Shown here one piece after another: positions 16,355 through 25,038 of a stretch of 36,756 nt of DNA. The notes below the pieces were generated by a model. The model ran no database searches. It saw only the letters and a list, made by a program, of their open reading frames with translations, and was not told the DNA's origin. This DNA comes from Woeseiaceae bacterium (GTDB taxonomy: Bacteria > Pseudomonadota > Gammaproteobacteria > Steroidobacterales > Woeseiaceae): positions 1 through 36,756 of the forward strand of contig JAHEFD010000025.1 in NCBI GenBank assembly GCA_024640345.1, written 5' to 3'. The stretch's first letter is position 1. Each line of letters starts with the position of its first letter. The translations under genes and the position numbers were made by a program.

Positions 16355-19300
16355 ATGACCCGCATCAATTCCCGGAAAATCTTCGCCGCCCTGGCACCAA
16401 CCCTGCTGCTGGCATTACCCCTCTCGGCCTATCCGGAGGACGACGAGAAGAAAGAACCCGACCTTCCGCTGGAAGGTAAGACCGAGGTCCTGGCTTTTTC
16501 CACGGACGAAGGATCATGGCTGTCAATCGACGTCATGCCGGGCGGCCAGACACTGATATTCGATCTCCTGGGCGACTTGTATACGTTGCCCATAAGCGGC
16601 GGCCAGGCAACACGCATTACGTCCGGTCTTGGCTATGACAGCCAGCCGACCGTCTCGCCCGATGGAAAATGGATCGCTTTCATCAGCGACCGGAGCGGAT
16701 CGGTCAATCTGTGGATCGCAAAACCCGACGGCAGTGATGCACGGAAGTTATCCGATGAATCCCATTTCGAGTTCATATCGCCGGCCTGGACCGCCGACAG
16801 CCGATACATCGTGGTGACAAAGACAGCATTGAAGCCGGAACTGGCGATGTACCACATCGACGGCGGTTCCGGTGTCACACTGGCCGGCGCGAAGAAAGAC
16901 GACAAATTCTGGGGAGTCGGCGCCGTTGCCTCGCCGGATGGCCGGTATCTTTACTTCGCCAAGGGGGAAGAAAGCAACGGTCCGGTAAAAGACTTCCCGG
17001 CAGCGCAGCTTAGCCGCTACGATTTCGAGACTGGAAAAATCGACCAGGTAACACGTGCGGAAGGGGGCGCGGTCAGGCCGGAACTGTCGCCGGATGGCAG
17101 CCAACTGGTTTACGCCACACGCGATGAAGCACGAACCGGATTTAGAATTCGCGATCTCGAAAGCGGCGCCGATCGCTGGCTGGCCTTCCCGATTCAACGG
17201 GACGCACAGGAAAACTTCCGGCCACCCAGCCGGGACGTGCTGCCCGGATACTCATTCACGCCGGATGGCAATTCGATCGTCTTCAATGCCGACGGAAAGA
17301 TCTGGCAGGTGAATCTTGGTGACGGGCAAAGAAAAGAAATCAATTTTGTTGCGGACATCGAACTGGATATCGGGCCCGACCTGACCGCTTCCTACCGTGT
17401 GCCGCAGGGCGACCTGACGGCGACATTGATCCACGACCCCCGGCTTTCTCCAAATGGAGAAAAGCTTGCCGCATCGGTTCTCACCAAACTGTACGTGATG
17501 GATGCAAAGCCCGGCGCAACACCAAAACGACTGACGTCCGGCGACGCGTGGGAATTCAAACCGGTCTGGTCTCCGGACGGAAGGTGGATTGCCTACGTCA
17601 CATGGTCGATGAATAACGGTGGCCATATCTGGCGCACGCGCTCTAATGGCAGCGGAAGGCCGCAGCAACTTACTGATATTCCTGCATTTTACACCGACCT
17701 GGTCTTCAGTCCCGACGGTGAAACACTGCTCGCGATGCGAGGCAATGAATACATGCGGCACCAGACGTTCAGCGAATTCACGGGACTCGGCATCCCGCTT
17801 GAACTCATCTCGCTGCCACTGAACGGGCGCGTGCAAACGGTCATTGCCTCGGCTGACAGTGCCCGCGGCCCGCATTTCAGCGGCGAAAAAAATCGCGTGT
17901 ACCTGTCGGATGACGACGGACTTTTTTCAATTCAACTGGATGGCACCGACCGGCGAGAAGAACTCGTCGTGACTGGACCGCGTGGCAACGGCCGGAGCGA
18001 GGAACCGCCCAAAGCAGAATCCATACGAATGAGTCCCGACGGAAAGCATGCGCTGGCATTCGTCAACAAGCAGGTCTGGGTAATAGCAACGACCAAGATT
18101 GGCGGACAGGCGCCGACGGTCGATGTCCGCGGTCCGGCATTACCAGCTGCCCGGCTGACTGACATTGGCGCAGACTTCTTCGGCTGGACCAATGATGGCC
18201 AGTCTGTCTGGTGGGCAATCGGAAACAGCTTTTACCAACGGCCGCTGGACAGCGTCGTATTCGTGAAAGACGATGAAAAGGACAAAGAGAGCGGCGACAA
18301 AGACGAAAAGGAAGACTCGCCTTTTATACCGGCAGATGAACATGAGTCGGTACAGGCATTGTCGTTCGATGTGGTCATCCCGCGCAGTACGCCGAGCGGT
18401 TCGATGTTGCTGGCAGGCGCAAACATCATCGCCATGTCCGGCGCAACGACGGACGAGATGAATTCCGTCCTCGAGAACCAGGACCTGCTGATCACCGACA
18501 ATCGTATCGCTGCAATCGGCGACAGTGGCTCTCTCGAATTACCCACTGGCACAGAGGTGGTTGATGTCGCTGGCAAGTACATCGTTCCGGGATTTATTGA
18601 CACCCATGCCCACTGGGAATTTCGAACCGATGACGTTCTCGAACCGCAGAACTGGACACTTACGGCAAGCCTCGCGTACGGCGTGACCGCGGGACTCGAT
18701 GTACAAACATCGTATAAAGACTACCTGGCCTATCGCGATTTCGTCGAAACAGGACAGTCGGTGGGCCAGCGCGCATTCATGACTGCAAGAGGCATATTCG
18801 GTAATAACGATTTCCAGTCTTACGACGCAACACTTTCCTACCTGCGTCGTTACAAAGAGCACTATCACACGCACAACATCAAGTCCTACATGGTCGGTAA
18901 TCGCAAGCAACGCCAATGGATTGTGCTGGCCAGCAAAGCACTGGGCCTTATGCCGACCACGGAGGGAGCTGCGAACCAGAAAATGAACATCACGCATGCG
19001 ATCGACGGCATGCATGGTAACGAGCACACCCTGCCCGACTCACCACTCTTCAAAGACGTTGTGGAGCTATATGCGAGAACCAGGACGGCTTACACGCCCA
19101 CGTTGCTGGTGCAGTACAACGCGCCATCAGTTACGGAGTATTTCTTTACCCGAACCGAAGTGCACGACAATCCGAAAATGCAGCGATTCTATCCACACAA
19201 TCGTCTCGACGAGATGACGGAGCGCCGTCCCGGCTGGCAGCGGGATTCCGAGTTCCAGTTCCGGCAGGGAGCGGCACAGGCTGCCAAGATCCAGCGGGCC

Positions 19301-19678
19301 GGGGGACTGGTTGGCGTTGGCGGCCACGGCGAACTCCAGGGCATGGGTTACCACTGGGAAATGTGGGCGTATGAAATGGGCGGCATGACACCCGTTGAAG
19401 TACTGCGGGCGGCAACCATCGATGGCGCGAAGATTATCGGCATCGAACAGGACCTCGGCTCCATCGAGACGGGCAAGCTTGCCGACATGGTCATTCTCGA
19501 TGCGAATCCGCTGGCGAACATCCGCAATACGATCGGCATCAGCCAGGTTGTGCAAAATGGCAGGCTCTACGATGGGGATACGCTCGACCAGGTCTGGCCG
19601 ACGCGCAAACCGCTCGCACCATTCTGGTGGTGGTCTGCGGATGATCCACGTTACTCAACTGCACCCGTCGCTCAATGA
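16355..19678 (+). CDS. Secreted TolB-type beta-propeller fused to an amidohydrolase domain
   Basis: A 1107-residue exported enzyme. A signal peptide (LLLALPLSAYPE) leads to a long region of PD40/WD40-like repeats, with recurring phrases such as SPDGKWIAFISDRSG, SPDGSQLVYATRD and SPDGRWIAYVTWS, to about residue 620. A charged Asp/Glu/Lys linker lies around 635-655. The C-terminal third is a metal-dependent amidohydrolase: VPGFIDTHAHWE with His751 and His753, later His-rich segments near ITHAIDGMHGNEH and VGVGGHGELQGMGYHWE, and the closing GSIETGKLADMVILD. Substrate is unknown; relatives are annotated as imidazolonepropionase-like or peptidase-like. AGGA lies six bases before the ATG. It lies downstream of the cco genes but is probably a separate function. 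Confidence 0.88.
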   Translation: MTRINSRKIFAALAPTLLLALPLSAYPEDDEKKEPDLPLEGKTEVLAFSTDEGSWLSIDVMPGGQTLIFDLLGDLYTLPISGGQATRITSGLGYDSQPTVSPDGKWIAFISDRSGSVNLWIAKPDGSDARKLSDESHFEFISPAWTADSRYIVVTKTALKPELAMYHIDGGSGVTLAGAKKDDKFWGVGAVASPDGRYLYFAKGEESNGPVKDFPAAQLSRYDFETGKIDQVTRAEGGAVRPELSPDGSQLVYATRDEARTGFRIRDLESGADRWLAFPIQRDAQENFRPPSRDVLPGYSFTPDGNSIVFNADGKIWQVNLGDGQRKEINFVADIELDIGPDLTASYRVPQGDLTATLIHDPRLSPNGEKLAASVLTKLYVMDAKPGATPKRLTSGDAWEFKPVWSPDGRWIAYVTWSMNNGGHIWRTRSNGSGRPQQLTDIPAFYTDLVFSPDGETLLAMRGNEYMRHQTFSEFTGLGIPLELISLPLNGRVQTVIASADSARGPHFSGEKNRVYLSDDDGLFSIQLDGTDRREELVVTGPRGNGRSEEPPKAESIRMSPDGKHALAFVNKQVWVIATTKIGGQAPTVDVRGPALPAARLTDIGADFFGWTNDGQSVWWAIGNSFYQRPLDSVVFVKDDEKDKESGDKDEKEDSPFIPADEHESVQALSFDVVIPRSTPSGSMLLAGANIIAMSGATTDEMNSVLENQDLLITDNRIAAIGDSGSLELPTGTEVVDVAGKYIVPGFIDTHAHWEFRTDDVLEPQNWTLTASLAYGVTAGLDVQTSYKDYLAYRDFVETGQSVGQRAFMTARGIFGNNDFQSYDATLSYLRRYKEHYHTHNIKSYMVGNRKQRQWIVLASKALGLMPTTEGAANQKMNITHAIDGMHGNEHTLPDSPLFKDVVELYARTRTAYTPTLLVQYNAPSVTEYFFTRTEVHDNPKMQRFYPHNRLDEMTERRPGWQRDSEFQFRQGAAQAAKIQRAGGLVGVGGHGELQGMGYHWEMWAYEMGGMTPVEVLRAATIDGAKIIGIEQDLGSIETGKLADMVILDANPLANIRNTIGISQVVQNGRLYDGDTLDQVWPTRKPLAPFWWWSADDPRYSTAPVAQ

Positions 19679-19747
19679 TGATTTGCCTGTAACAAATAAG
19701 GTGAGTACGGTGTCTTCTAACCTGTAATGCATGCTCGAGGGTTCCAA

Positions 19748-20128
19748 ATGACAATAATGGCGAAACGCATTTCCTGCGCTGTAATTGCCTGCTTTATGAG
19801 CGCCGTGGCCTCTGCGCATCATTCCTTTGCTGCGGAGTTCCTGGGCGATCAGACGATAAAGATAGAGGGGACTGTCAGCGAAATCTGGTTCAAGAATCCG
19901 CATGTCCGCTATTACATCGAAGTTCCGTCCGACGATGGCACGAGCACAACCTGGGATGTTCGCACCAGCAGCCCAACCATTCTCGTTCGGCGCGGCTGGA
20001 ACCGCGACACGATCGCTGAAGGCGATCGGGTCATCGTAGAAGGTTATCTCGGTCGGGACGGTCGCAAACTTCTTTCACTAATCAGCATCGAGCTCCCCGA
20101 CGGGACCGTACTGCATCACAGTTACTGA
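19748..20128 (+). CDS. DUF6152-like small secreted protein (first copy)
   Basis: A 126-residue exported protein. The start at 19748 is chosen because GAGG lies seven bases upstream; Met at 19757 is an alternative and 19727 has no ribosome site. A signal peptide ends VASA, so the mature protein probably begins HHSFAAEF. The body is a compact OB-like beta domain: KIEGTVSEIWFKNPHVRYY, the WDVRTSSPTILVRRGW stretch, then GDRVIVEGYLGRDG and LPDGTVLHH. These resemble the DUF6152 family, whose role is unknown. The next gene starts four bases after the stop, and a second copy follows that, so the three probably form one operon. Confidence 0.78.
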   Translation: MTIMAKRISCAVIACFMSAVASAHHSFAAEFLGDQTIKIEGTVSEIWFKNPHVRYYIEVPSDDGTSTTWDVRTSSPTILVRRGWNRDTIAEGDRVIVEGYLGRDGRKLLSLISIELPDGTVLHHSY

Positions 20129-20132
20129 TCCG

Positions 20133-21155
20133 ATGATAAAGACTATTTCACTGTTGACGCTGGCATTCCTTACCCTCTCTGCGCACGCAAACCCCGCGCT
20201 CGAAGGTGACTGGATGATCGAGATGAAGCCATCCGGCGCACCCATTATCGGGCTGCTGCAGCTCGAGCGAGACGGAGACAACTGGAAGGGATTCGTTGAG
20301 GGCGGACCGGTCCCGGTTACGGTCAATGGCGATCGGGTCGATATTCTGATCGATACACGGGACCTGCGGGGCTTCATATTTTTCATGCGGCTCGACGGCG
20401 AGCTTAATGACGGCAAGCTGGCCGGAACCTTCACGATTGAAAGCGAAGCAAAGGTGAATGCATCGGACGGAACATGGACCGCGACCAGGTACATCGAGGA
20501 AGTACGGAGCAAGGAACCGGATCCGGTGGACCTGTCCGGAATCTGGTCGCCGGCACCCGGTCGTGATTTTCGCAAGTACGTCATGGATTTGACGCCCGCC
20601 GCCGAGGCCTGGCATGCCGACTACCTTATGCATTACGACCAACCCAACGTCCGCTGCGTCTCACCTGGCATCACCGCGATGGTGGCCTGGGGTGCCTATC
20701 CATTCGAGATCCTTGAGAGCGAGGACAAGCTTACGTTCATCTACGAATTCGACAGCGAAGTTCGCCGAATATTTCTCGACGGTCGGGAACCACCGGAATT
20801 TTATCCAAACTCCGGCATGGGCTTTTCAACCGGTCATTGGGAAGGCAGCGAGCTGATCGTGGAAACAACCCTGCTTTCCCAGAACACCCGGGATTTCCGC
20901 GGCGAGCCGATCTCTGAACAGGCACGTCTTGAAGAAGTCTACACACTGAGCGAAGACGGGCAGTCAATGACAGCCGTCATTACCTTGCACGACCCGGACA
21001 ACTACAGACGACCACCCATTCGTCGCCGCGCGTGGACACGCAAACCGGAAACGGAAATCTATCCCAATGAGTGTGACCCGGATTCGTTTTATCGACAGAT
21101 GTATAACGAGGGCCTGCTCGACATGTATTTCGAACGCTCGCGCCGTCGTTTCTAG
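20133..21155 (+). CDS. Secreted hypothetical protein between two DUF6152-like genes
   Basis: A 340-residue exported protein (signal peptide ends LSAHA). An N-terminal lipocalin-like or beta-barrel-like portion runs to about residue 125 (LEGDWMIEMKPSG, LQLERDGDNWKGFVEGGPVP). The C-terminal portion has RRIFLDGREPPEFYPNSGMG, GHWEGSELIVETTLL and a VITLHDPDNYRRPPI-RRRAW segment. I recognise this as a widespread pattern in secreted proteins of unknown function (GHWEGDTLVVDT type) but cannot name an activity. A single pair of Cys (in NVRCVSPG and NECDPDS) could form a disulfide. It is coupled by a 4-base gap to the upstream gene, and its stop lies 9 bases before the downstream DUF6152-like gene. Confidence 0.8.
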   Translation: MIKTISLLTLAFLTLSAHANPALEGDWMIEMKPSGAPIIGLLQLERDGDNWKGFVEGGPVPVTVNGDRVDILIDTRDLRGFIFFMRLDGELNDGKLAGTFTIESEAKVNASDGTWTATRYIEEVRSKEPDPVDLSGIWSPAPGRDFRKYVMDLTPAAEAWHADYLMHYDQPNVRCVSPGITAMVAWGAYPFEILESEDKLTFIYEFDSEVRRIFLDGREPPEFYPNSGMGFSTGHWEGSELIVETTLLSQNTRDFRGEPISEQARLEEVYTLSEDGQSMTAVITLHDPDNYRRPPIRRRAWTRKPETEIYPNECDPDSFYRQMYNEGLLDMYFERSRRRF

Positions 21156-21164
21156 GAAACTGAC

Positions 21165-21947
21165 ATGCAGAGATCAAGCCTGGTTTCGATCGTCGCCGTT
21201 TTAGTCCTGGCAACCGCCACAAACGTTTTTGCGCATCATTCCGTACTTAATTACGACGGTAAGCGGGAAGTGACGGTTACGGGAATCGTAACAAGCGCCC
21301 GATTTGGATTTCCACACAGTATTTACAAAATCGATGTCGAGGCAGACGACGGCTCGATAGAAAAATGGGTGCTGTCAACTGAAGACCCGCGCGATGCTGC
21401 CCGACTCGGCTTTGCCGACGAATTGAAGGCCATCAAGACGGGCGATCCCATTACCGTCGTTGGCTGGCCTGACAAGTACAAGAAAAACGAAATTCGCGGA
21501 CACGAGTTGCATTATCCCGACGGCACGGTCGTGATGATGCGCCGCGGCAACTACATCTGGCCGAAAGACATTCTCAAAATGGACAAGATGGCGCTGAACC
21601 CCGCTACGATACCTGCCGGCTTTCCGTCGACGGATGCGTCCCTGCCTCCTGCGGCAAAAGTGATCGCCTGGATCGAGGAAAATGATCACCTGACCCGTAT
21701 TGCACGCGAGTACGCGGACGGACACGCGAGACTGATTGGACTGCAGTCGGGCGGCACCGCTGAATTTCCGGGCGTCGATGAACTGCTGAGTTGCCATACG
21801 AGGCGCGACGATTTCGTTATGCCGATAGCGCTCGATGAACTGGGGCCAGGTGAGCGCGCTGCCATCGACGGCGCAGCCGATTACATTTCGGAATATAACC
21901 GGGTTCTGTCGCGCTGGTGGGAGCAGGAGCACGAAAGCTGCGAGTAG
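21165..21947 (+). CDS. DUF6152-like secreted protein (second, longer copy)
   Basis: A 260-residue exported protein with AGGAA six bases before the ATG. The signal peptide ends NVFA, so the mature protein probably starts HHSVLNYD, matching the first copy. The N-terminal domain of about 100 residues follows the same plan as the first copy: VTVTGIVTSARFGFPHSIYK, WVLSTEDPRDAARLGF, GDPITVVGWPDKY and LHYPDGTVVMM. An extra C-terminal alpha-rich region (about 150-260) contains one Cys near its middle (LLSCHTRRDD) and one at the end (HESCE). The function is unknown. The last gene before a convergent - strand block. Confidence 0.78.
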   Translation: MQRSSLVSIVAVLVLATATNVFAHHSVLNYDGKREVTVTGIVTSARFGFPHSIYKIDVEADDGSIEKWVLSTEDPRDAARLGFADELKAIKTGDPITVVGWPDKYKKNEIRGHELHYPDGTVVMMRRGNYIWPKDILKMDKMALNPATIPAGFPSTDASLPPAAKVIAWIEENDHLTRIAREYADGHARLIGLQSGGTAEFPGVDELLSCHTRRDDFVMPIALDELGPGERAAIDGAADYISEYNRVLSRWWEQEHESCE

Positions 21948-22122
21948 TGATTGGCAACAACACCACGATTAAGCACGACCGGATTGAATAAGGCTTACAC
22001 ACCGCACTTGCTTTCACCGAAAGCGATCGCTGACGTCTCTCAATTGATCCAGCCTGTCATTGCGACCGGGGAGCCTGAGAATCGTCCATGATCAGCCTGT
22101 CGTGCACAAAACGGTTTCCCGC
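21948..22122. other. Convergent intergenic region
   Basis: 175 bases lie between the stops of two convergent transcripts. A six-base-pair hairpin (GCTTTC-ACC-GAAAGC, 22010-22024) is present but has no T-run on either strand, so I cannot call it a terminator. Nothing else is evident. Confidence 0.5.
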
Positions 22123-23769
22123 CTAATACTTCATTATGTATTTCCAGGGCGACACCTCGGATCCTCGCTCGACAACGACCTCGATCAGCGCCGGTTTGTT
22201 GTTGTCGATCGCCGTCGCCAGCGCCGGCTTCAGCTCATCGGGCGTCGCCACCCGGTAACCATCGACGCCGAAAGAATCTGCGAGTTTCATCATGTCCGGA
22301 TTGGCAAGGTCAGCACCAATCAGGTGCGAGTTGTATTGTATCTGCTGATCTCGACGCACGTTGCCGAACGAGCTGTTGTTGAACACTATCGTAATCAATC
22401 CGATGTTGTGCTGCACCGCGCTGGCAAGCTCCGGCATACCAAATAAAAACCCACCATCACCCGTTATTGATACGACAGCCTTATTCGGCAATGCGGCTTT
22501 GACACCGATAGCCGTGGGGAATCCGAAACCGAGCGTGCCCTGGTATCCACAAGTGACATAGGTTCGTGGCTCGTAAACCGGGTAGGCAAAATAGGACGCA
22601 AAGCCAACCTGGCAGAGTTCCTCTACCATGAAGCCGTCACGGGGCAGGACTTCACGGATGGTATCGAGGTAGGCCACCTGGGGCTGGATCTCTTCGTATT
22701 CCTTTCTTGACCTGGCTTTTGCCTCGGCGATGCGGTCGAGGTCACCCGCCTTGTATCCGCGGCTCTTGATCTTTTCGATCAGCGCCCGCGTGCCGTCGAT
22801 GGCATCGGCCACAATTCCTGTATCGGGCTTGAACCGACCCATCTCCTCCGGGTCGATATCGATTCGAATGACTTTTGGCCCGCTTTCCGGCGCGCGGTCA
22901 CGATATTCCGCCATCGAGCCCCAGCGCATGAACTGCATTTCCAGCCGCGAGCCAATTCCGATCAGCAGATCGGTGTCGTCCCACAGTGCCTTTGCCGCCG
23001 CCGATGAAGCACCACAGGGATGATCTTCGCTGACCACGCCACGACCGCTCCTGAACGCAGTAACGACGGCTCCCAGTGTCTCGGCGAGCTCACGCACTTC
23101 GCTACTCGCGTGCTGCGCACCACCACCGGTCATGATCATGATATTTCTTGCACTGGCCACCAGGTCAGCTGCTTCGCTAACCGCGTCTTCGTCGACTTCC
23201 GGTTTGTCTATGGCCGTATTACCGGGTCCGATCGCCACGTCCCAGGGCTTGGCCATCGTATCCCAGCACATCTCGATAGTTGCCGGACCGGGCCTGCCTG
23301 ACAGCATCGCACGAAATGCATTGTTGACCTGCGCGGACGTATTCGCCGGTTCCGCGATGTGATCAGCGTGTTTTGCAATCTTCTCGAGCGTACCGCGCTG
23401 GTCAGACAACTCGTGCAAATGACCGCGACCCACGCCAAGAAATTCCGACATGATCTGACCGGTCATACACAGCACCGGCTTGTTCGTGCCAGCAGCCGTG
23501 CAAAGGGCCGCCGCCGTATTCAATACACCGGGACCGGGGACCACCGCATAGGCGCTTGGCTTGCCTGTCGCGGCGGAAGCGCCAAATGCCATGTAGGCGG
23601 CACCCTGCTCGTGCCTGCTGATCACTGCACTCACTTCGGGCATCCGGTAAATCGCGTCGAACATCGGGTAGATTTGCGCACCCGGCAGTCCGAATATCAT
23701 GTCTATTCCATTTGCGACAGCGGCGCGAACCATCGCTTCGCCGCCCGTCATTGTTTCAGTCTGTGCCAT
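22123..23769 (-). CDS. Thiamine-diphosphate enzyme, acetolactate-synthase-like
   Basis: A 548-residue ThDP-dependent enzyme of the AHAS/2-oxo acid decarboxylase superfamily. The N-terminal PYR domain carries the catalytic Glu54 (ISRHEQGAAY) and VVPGPGVLNT. The middle FAD/DHAP-like domain lies at about 190-325. The C-terminal PP domain has the ThDP motif GDGGFLFGMPELASA ending in NN. It differs from biosynthetic AHAS in the VPGPG loop and in having no regulatory subunit gene beside it. A catabolic carboligase or 2-oxo acid decarboxylase is therefore more likely than isoleucine/valine biosynthesis. It lies 33 bases downstream of the Nramp-like gene and shares the operon with an aldehyde dehydrogenase. 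That pairing suggests decarboxylation of a 2-oxo acid to an aldehyde that is then oxidised; this is inference. Confidence 0.87.
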   Translation of the reverse strand: MAQTETMTGGEAMVRAAVANGIDMIFGLPGAQIYPMFDAIYRMPEVSAVISRHEQGAAYMAFGASAATGKPSAYAVVPGPGVLNTAAALCTAAGTNKPVLCMTGQIMSEFLGVGRGHLHELSDQRGTLEKIAKHADHIAEPANTSAQVNNAFRAMLSGRPGPATIEMCWDTMAKPWDVAIGPGNTAIDKPEVDEDAVSEAADLVASARNIMIMTGGGAQHASSEVRELAETLGAVVTAFRSGRGVVSEDHPCGASSAAAKALWDDTDLLIGIGSRLEMQFMRWGSMAEYRDRAPESGPKVIRIDIDPEEMGRFKPDTGIVADAIDGTRALIEKIKSRGYKAGDLDRIAEAKARSRKEYEEIQPQVAYLDTIREVLPRDGFMVEELCQVGFASYFAYPVYEPRTYVTCGYQGTLGFGFPTAIGVKAALPNKAVVSITGDGGFLFGMPELASAVQHNIGLITIVFNNSSFGNVRRDQQIQYNSHLIGADLANPDMMKLADSFGVDGYRVATPDELKPALATAIDNNKPALIEVVVERGSEVSPWKYIMKY

Positions 23770-23802
23770 TCACAGTATCCCGATCAAAGTTAGAAAGTGG
23801 GG

Positions 23803-25038
23803 TTAGAAGAATTTGAAAGCGAAGTAGGATATCGCGAATCCGGACAGAGAGACGATGCTGATCCAGCTCCAGGCAACGAGAGTCGCATTGGGCCTGAATT
23901 CAGCAGCGATTTCCGGTGACGTCACCGCGCGGTAGTTGTAGTAAGCGATAGCCGGTGCCGCAAGGAAACCCATGCTGGTTGCAAAATCAAGGAATGCCAC
24001 GAAACCGCCCATGAGGAACAGTACGATCGCGGTAACACCAATGACCTGCACCGCCAGGTACATTGTGTACCGGTCCGGCACCTCATCGGGATTCTTATTG
24101 GCAAAGCTGAACAGCCTGCCGACCACACGTGGTACTGCGTCCATCAGGGCAACCAGCGTTGACCACATTACCGCCAGGGCGGCTACAGAAATTATCGGAT
24201 ACATCCATTTGCCAAACACCGTCGTGAAAATCGACAGCAGCTCCGTCGCAAATGCGCCCGGGTTTTGCGGCGCCACGCGATCAGTTTCAAAAAGCACCGC
24301 GGTGCCCATCACGACGAAACAGATGGCGAGAATCAGCGTCAATCCATAACCAATCCGAAGATCGGTCAATGCCTGGCTATAACTGAACTCTTCCGCTCCG
24401 GCGGCGCGGCGCCTTTCGCATATCCATTTGGACTGAAAAATCGCGCCACTCAGGGGCATGGGCATCCAGCCGGTGACTGCGATGATAAACAGGATAAGCG
24501 AGCGATCGAACTCGAGATCAGCAAACATCGGCCGATTGTCACTGCCCAGAAGGGGTAAGGAAACGAACATGGCAATCACGGTCAGGATTGAAAACGAAAT
24601 GACCATGATCTTCACGATTTTCTCGGCCTTCATGTAATGACCGTTGAGGAGTATCAGCGCTGTCACCAACATCAGGCCAACAGCAACTACAGGTGCGCTG
24701 TAGGGAATGTCGAAGATGCTGATGATCAGGCCTGCGGTCACGAGTGACACCGCGGCTGGCGCGATAAACATATCAACAATGAACGCGAGACCGAGCCAGG
24801 TCAGCGCCACCCTGCTGATCTTCGAATAACCCGTGACGAGACTGCGCCCGGTCGCGGTCGCATAATCGACCGCAAAGCGAAACGCCGGGTACTTCAGCAC
24901 AACAATCAGGATGACCAGCCAGACCAGCGACAGGCCGAAGTCGGCGCCTGCGCGGGTGGATTGAACGAGGTGCGAAACACCGACGCCAACGGCTGCAACC
25001 ATCATGCCCGGTCCGATCCGGGCAAACAGTTTACTCAT
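23803..25038 (-). CDS. Nramp-fold (SLC11-like) transporter lacking canonical metal motifs
   Basis: A 411-residue integral membrane protein with about eleven helices, resembling Nramp in length and in the N-terminal IGPGMMVAA. True Nramp metal transporters carry DPGN in helix 1 and MPH in helix 6. Here the helix 1 region reads GVGVSHLVQSTRAG (about residues 18-31) and helix 6 reads GWMPMPLSGA (190-199), so the metal-binding Asp, Asn and His are missing. It is probably not a Mn/Fe transporter; the substrate is unknown. The start is chosen at 25038, where the ATG overlaps the TGA of the aldehyde dehydrogenase (TGATG). A longer frame to 25128 would lie inside that gene. Translation is thus coupled to the dehydrogenase. 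Confidence 0.82.
   Translation of the reverse strand: MSKLFARIGPGMMVAAVGVGVSHLVQSTRAGADFGLSLVWLVILIVVLKYPAFRFAVDYATATGRSLVTGYSKISRVALTWLGLAFIVDMFIAPAAVSLVTAGLIISIFDIPYSAPVVAVGLMLVTALILLNGHYMKAEKIVKIMVISFSILTVIAMFVSLPLLGSDNRPMFADLEFDRSLILFIIAVTGWMPMPLSGAIFQSKWICERRRAAGAEEFSYSQALTDLRIGYGLTLILAICFVVMGTAVLFETDRVAPQNPGAFATELLSIFTTVFGKWMYPIISVAALAVMWSTLVALMDAVPRVVGRLFSFANKNPDEVPDRYTMYLAVQVIGVTAIVLFLMGGFVAFLDFATSMGFLAAPAIAYYNYRAVTSPEIAAEFRPNATLVAWSWISIVSLSGFAISYFAFKFF

Noticed and set aside
15579-16358. 259-codon + strand frame over ccoS and the TauE/SafE-like gene
   Set aside because: It is out of frame with two coupled, recognised genes and reads as an Arg/Pro/His-rich shadow.
22010-22024. GCTTTC-ACC-GAAAGC hairpin as a bidirectional terminator
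   Set aside because: The stem is short and no T-run follows on either strand.
22123-23769. Assignment as the biosynthetic acetolactate synthase IlvB/IlvI
   Set aside because: No regulatory subunit gene is adjacent, the PGPG loop differs from the usual form, and the operon partners are an aldehyde dehydrogenase and transporters.
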